Positions 13,682-14,567 of a stretch of 14,567 nucleotides of DNA are shown piece after piece. Origin of the DNA: Planctomycetota bacterium (GTDB taxonomy: Bacteria; Planctomycetota; PLA2; JAEUHO01); assembly GCA_029213105.1 (NCBI GenBank), contig JARGNS010000034.1, positions 1-14,567 of the forward strand, in the 5' to 3' direction. Positions within the stretch are counted from its first letter, which is position 1; each line of letters opens with the position of its first letter. Made by a program: the position numbers and the translations under genes. The notes below the pieces were generated by a model. It was not told the DNA's origin, searched no databases, and worked only from the letters and a program-made list of their open reading frames with translations.

Positions 13682-14567
13682 ATGACGCGGCCCGGCACCG
13701 ACTCGATCCGGCATCTGTACGTGCACTTCCCGTTCTGTGCGCACAAGTGCCCCTACTGCGACTTCAACTCGCACGCGCGTCGTGAAGGCGAGACCGATGC
13801 GTACATCGACGCGTTGCTCGCCGAAGCGAGGGCCTGGCGTGAGCGTGTTGCGCCCGAGACGATCTTCGTCGGTGGCGGCACGCCCACGCATTGCTCGGCC
13901 GAGCAGTTGGAGCGGTACCTGGCCGGTCTGACCGAGACGTTCGATGTATCCAACTTGCGGGAGATGACCGTCGAGGCCAACCCGGGTTCCGTGGAGCCCG
14001 CCAAGGTTGCGGCCATGCGACGGGCGGGTGTCGACCGGGTGAGCATGGGGGCTCAGTCGTTTCACGACCATCACCTGGAGACGCTCGGGCGCATCCATGA
14101 TGCCGAGGACACCGCACGCAGTGTCGAGGCGCTACGTGCCGGCGGCATGCGGCGCGTGTCCCTGGACCTCATCCTGGCGACTCCGGACCAGACGCTTGAC
14201 GAGCAGGCCTACGACGTCGAGCGCGCGCTCGAGTTGGCGCCCGACCACATCAGTGCCTACATTCTCACGTACGAGGAGGGCACGGTCTTCACCAAACGCA
14301 TGCGGCAGGGGCGGCTTCCGCCGCCGCGTCCCGATCGCGAGATCGACCATCTGCATCTCGTACGCGACCGGCTCGAAGAGGCGGGCTTCGCGCGTTACGA
14401 GATCAGCAACTTCGCCACACCGGGCGAGGAGAGCCTGCACAACCTCGCGTACTGGCACAACGTGCCGTGGCTTGGCCTCGGGGCCGGCGCGCACAGTCAT
14501 GTGGATGGACGCCGGTGGAAGAACGTCGATGACCCGGGCGCCTACGCGACGCTTGCCTCCGATGGCA
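13682..14567 (+). CDS. hemW: Radical SAM heme chaperone HemW (3' end cut by window edge)
   Basis: Radical SAM protein of the HemN/HemW family, thought to carry heme to membrane respiratory enzymes. 295 full codons are visible from ATG 13682; HemW is usually about 375-400 residues, so the C-terminus lies outside. The cluster motif FCAHKCPYCDF gives C19, C23 and C26, with the extra aromatic residue usual in this family. GGGTPT (64-69), VEANPGS, GVDRVSMGAQSF and YEISNFATPGE with HNLAYWHNVPWLGLGAGAHS support HemW over the oxygen-independent coproporphyrinogen oxidase HemN. The usual GLPGQT segment reads ATPDQT here. GTAGGG lies about 11 bases before the ATG. Confidence 0.92.
   Translation, partial: MTRPGTDSIRHLYVHFPFCAHKCPYCDFNSHARREGETDAYIDALLAEARAWRERVAPETIFVGGGTPTHCSAEQLERYLAGLTETFDVSNLREMTVEANPGSVEPAKVAAMRRAGVDRVSMGAQSFHDHHLETLGRIHDAEDTARSVEALRAGGMRRVSLDLILATPDQTLDEQAYDVERALELAPDHISAYILTYEEGTVFTKRMRQGRLPPPRPDREIDHLHLVRDRLEEAGFARYEISNFATPGEESLHNLAYWHNVPWLGLGAGAHSHVDGRRWKNVDDPGAYATLASDG

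Overview
The window is a GC-rich bacterial chromosome segment (roughly two thirds G+C by eye) with no mobile elements, RNA genes or CRISPR. It holds thirteen protein genes in two blocks that point away from each other, meeting around 6734-6891. The taxon is an inference. A dnaA-dnaN-DUF721/dciA-gyrB cluster without recF, a group-2 type PyrF and a complete bacillithiol gene set would suit a Planctomycetota-like or related high-GC Gram-negative lineage. No marker here fixes the phylum.

Left block, minus strand (read right to left): a NifS/IscS-like protein that has lost its PLP-binding lysine (5573-6733), a 362-base gap rich in inverted repeats, dnaA (3702-5210), a 396-base leader, then dnaN (2172-3305), dciA (1797-2147) and gyrB (1-1788, cut by the window edge). 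dnaN, dciA and gyrB are spaced 24 and 8 bases apart and look like one transcription unit. This is the replication-initiation neighbourhood: origin recognition, sliding clamp, probable helicase loader and gyrase. I could not see a convincing DnaA-box cluster by eye.

Right block, plus strand: a glutamine amidotransferase (pabA/trpG type), pyrF, a SAM methyltransferase, bshC, bshB1, bshA, a sigma-70 family factor and hemW (cut by the right edge). Gaps are 11 bases, overlaps of 23, 4 and 4 bases, then gaps of 8, about 49 and 21 bases, so most or all of it is probably one operon. bshA, bshB1 and bshC together encode the full route from UDP-GlcNAc, malate and cysteine to bacillithiol. The methyltransferase overlapping bshC is a good candidate for a bacillithiol-modifying enzyme (N-methyl-bacillithiol, NmbA-like).

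The most unusual observations are the class V aminotransferase-fold protein that keeps the catalytic cysteine (C328) but has Asn at the Schiff-base lysine position (N206), the methyltransferase-bacillithiol-sigma factor operon, and the cluster of palindromes upstream of dnaA.
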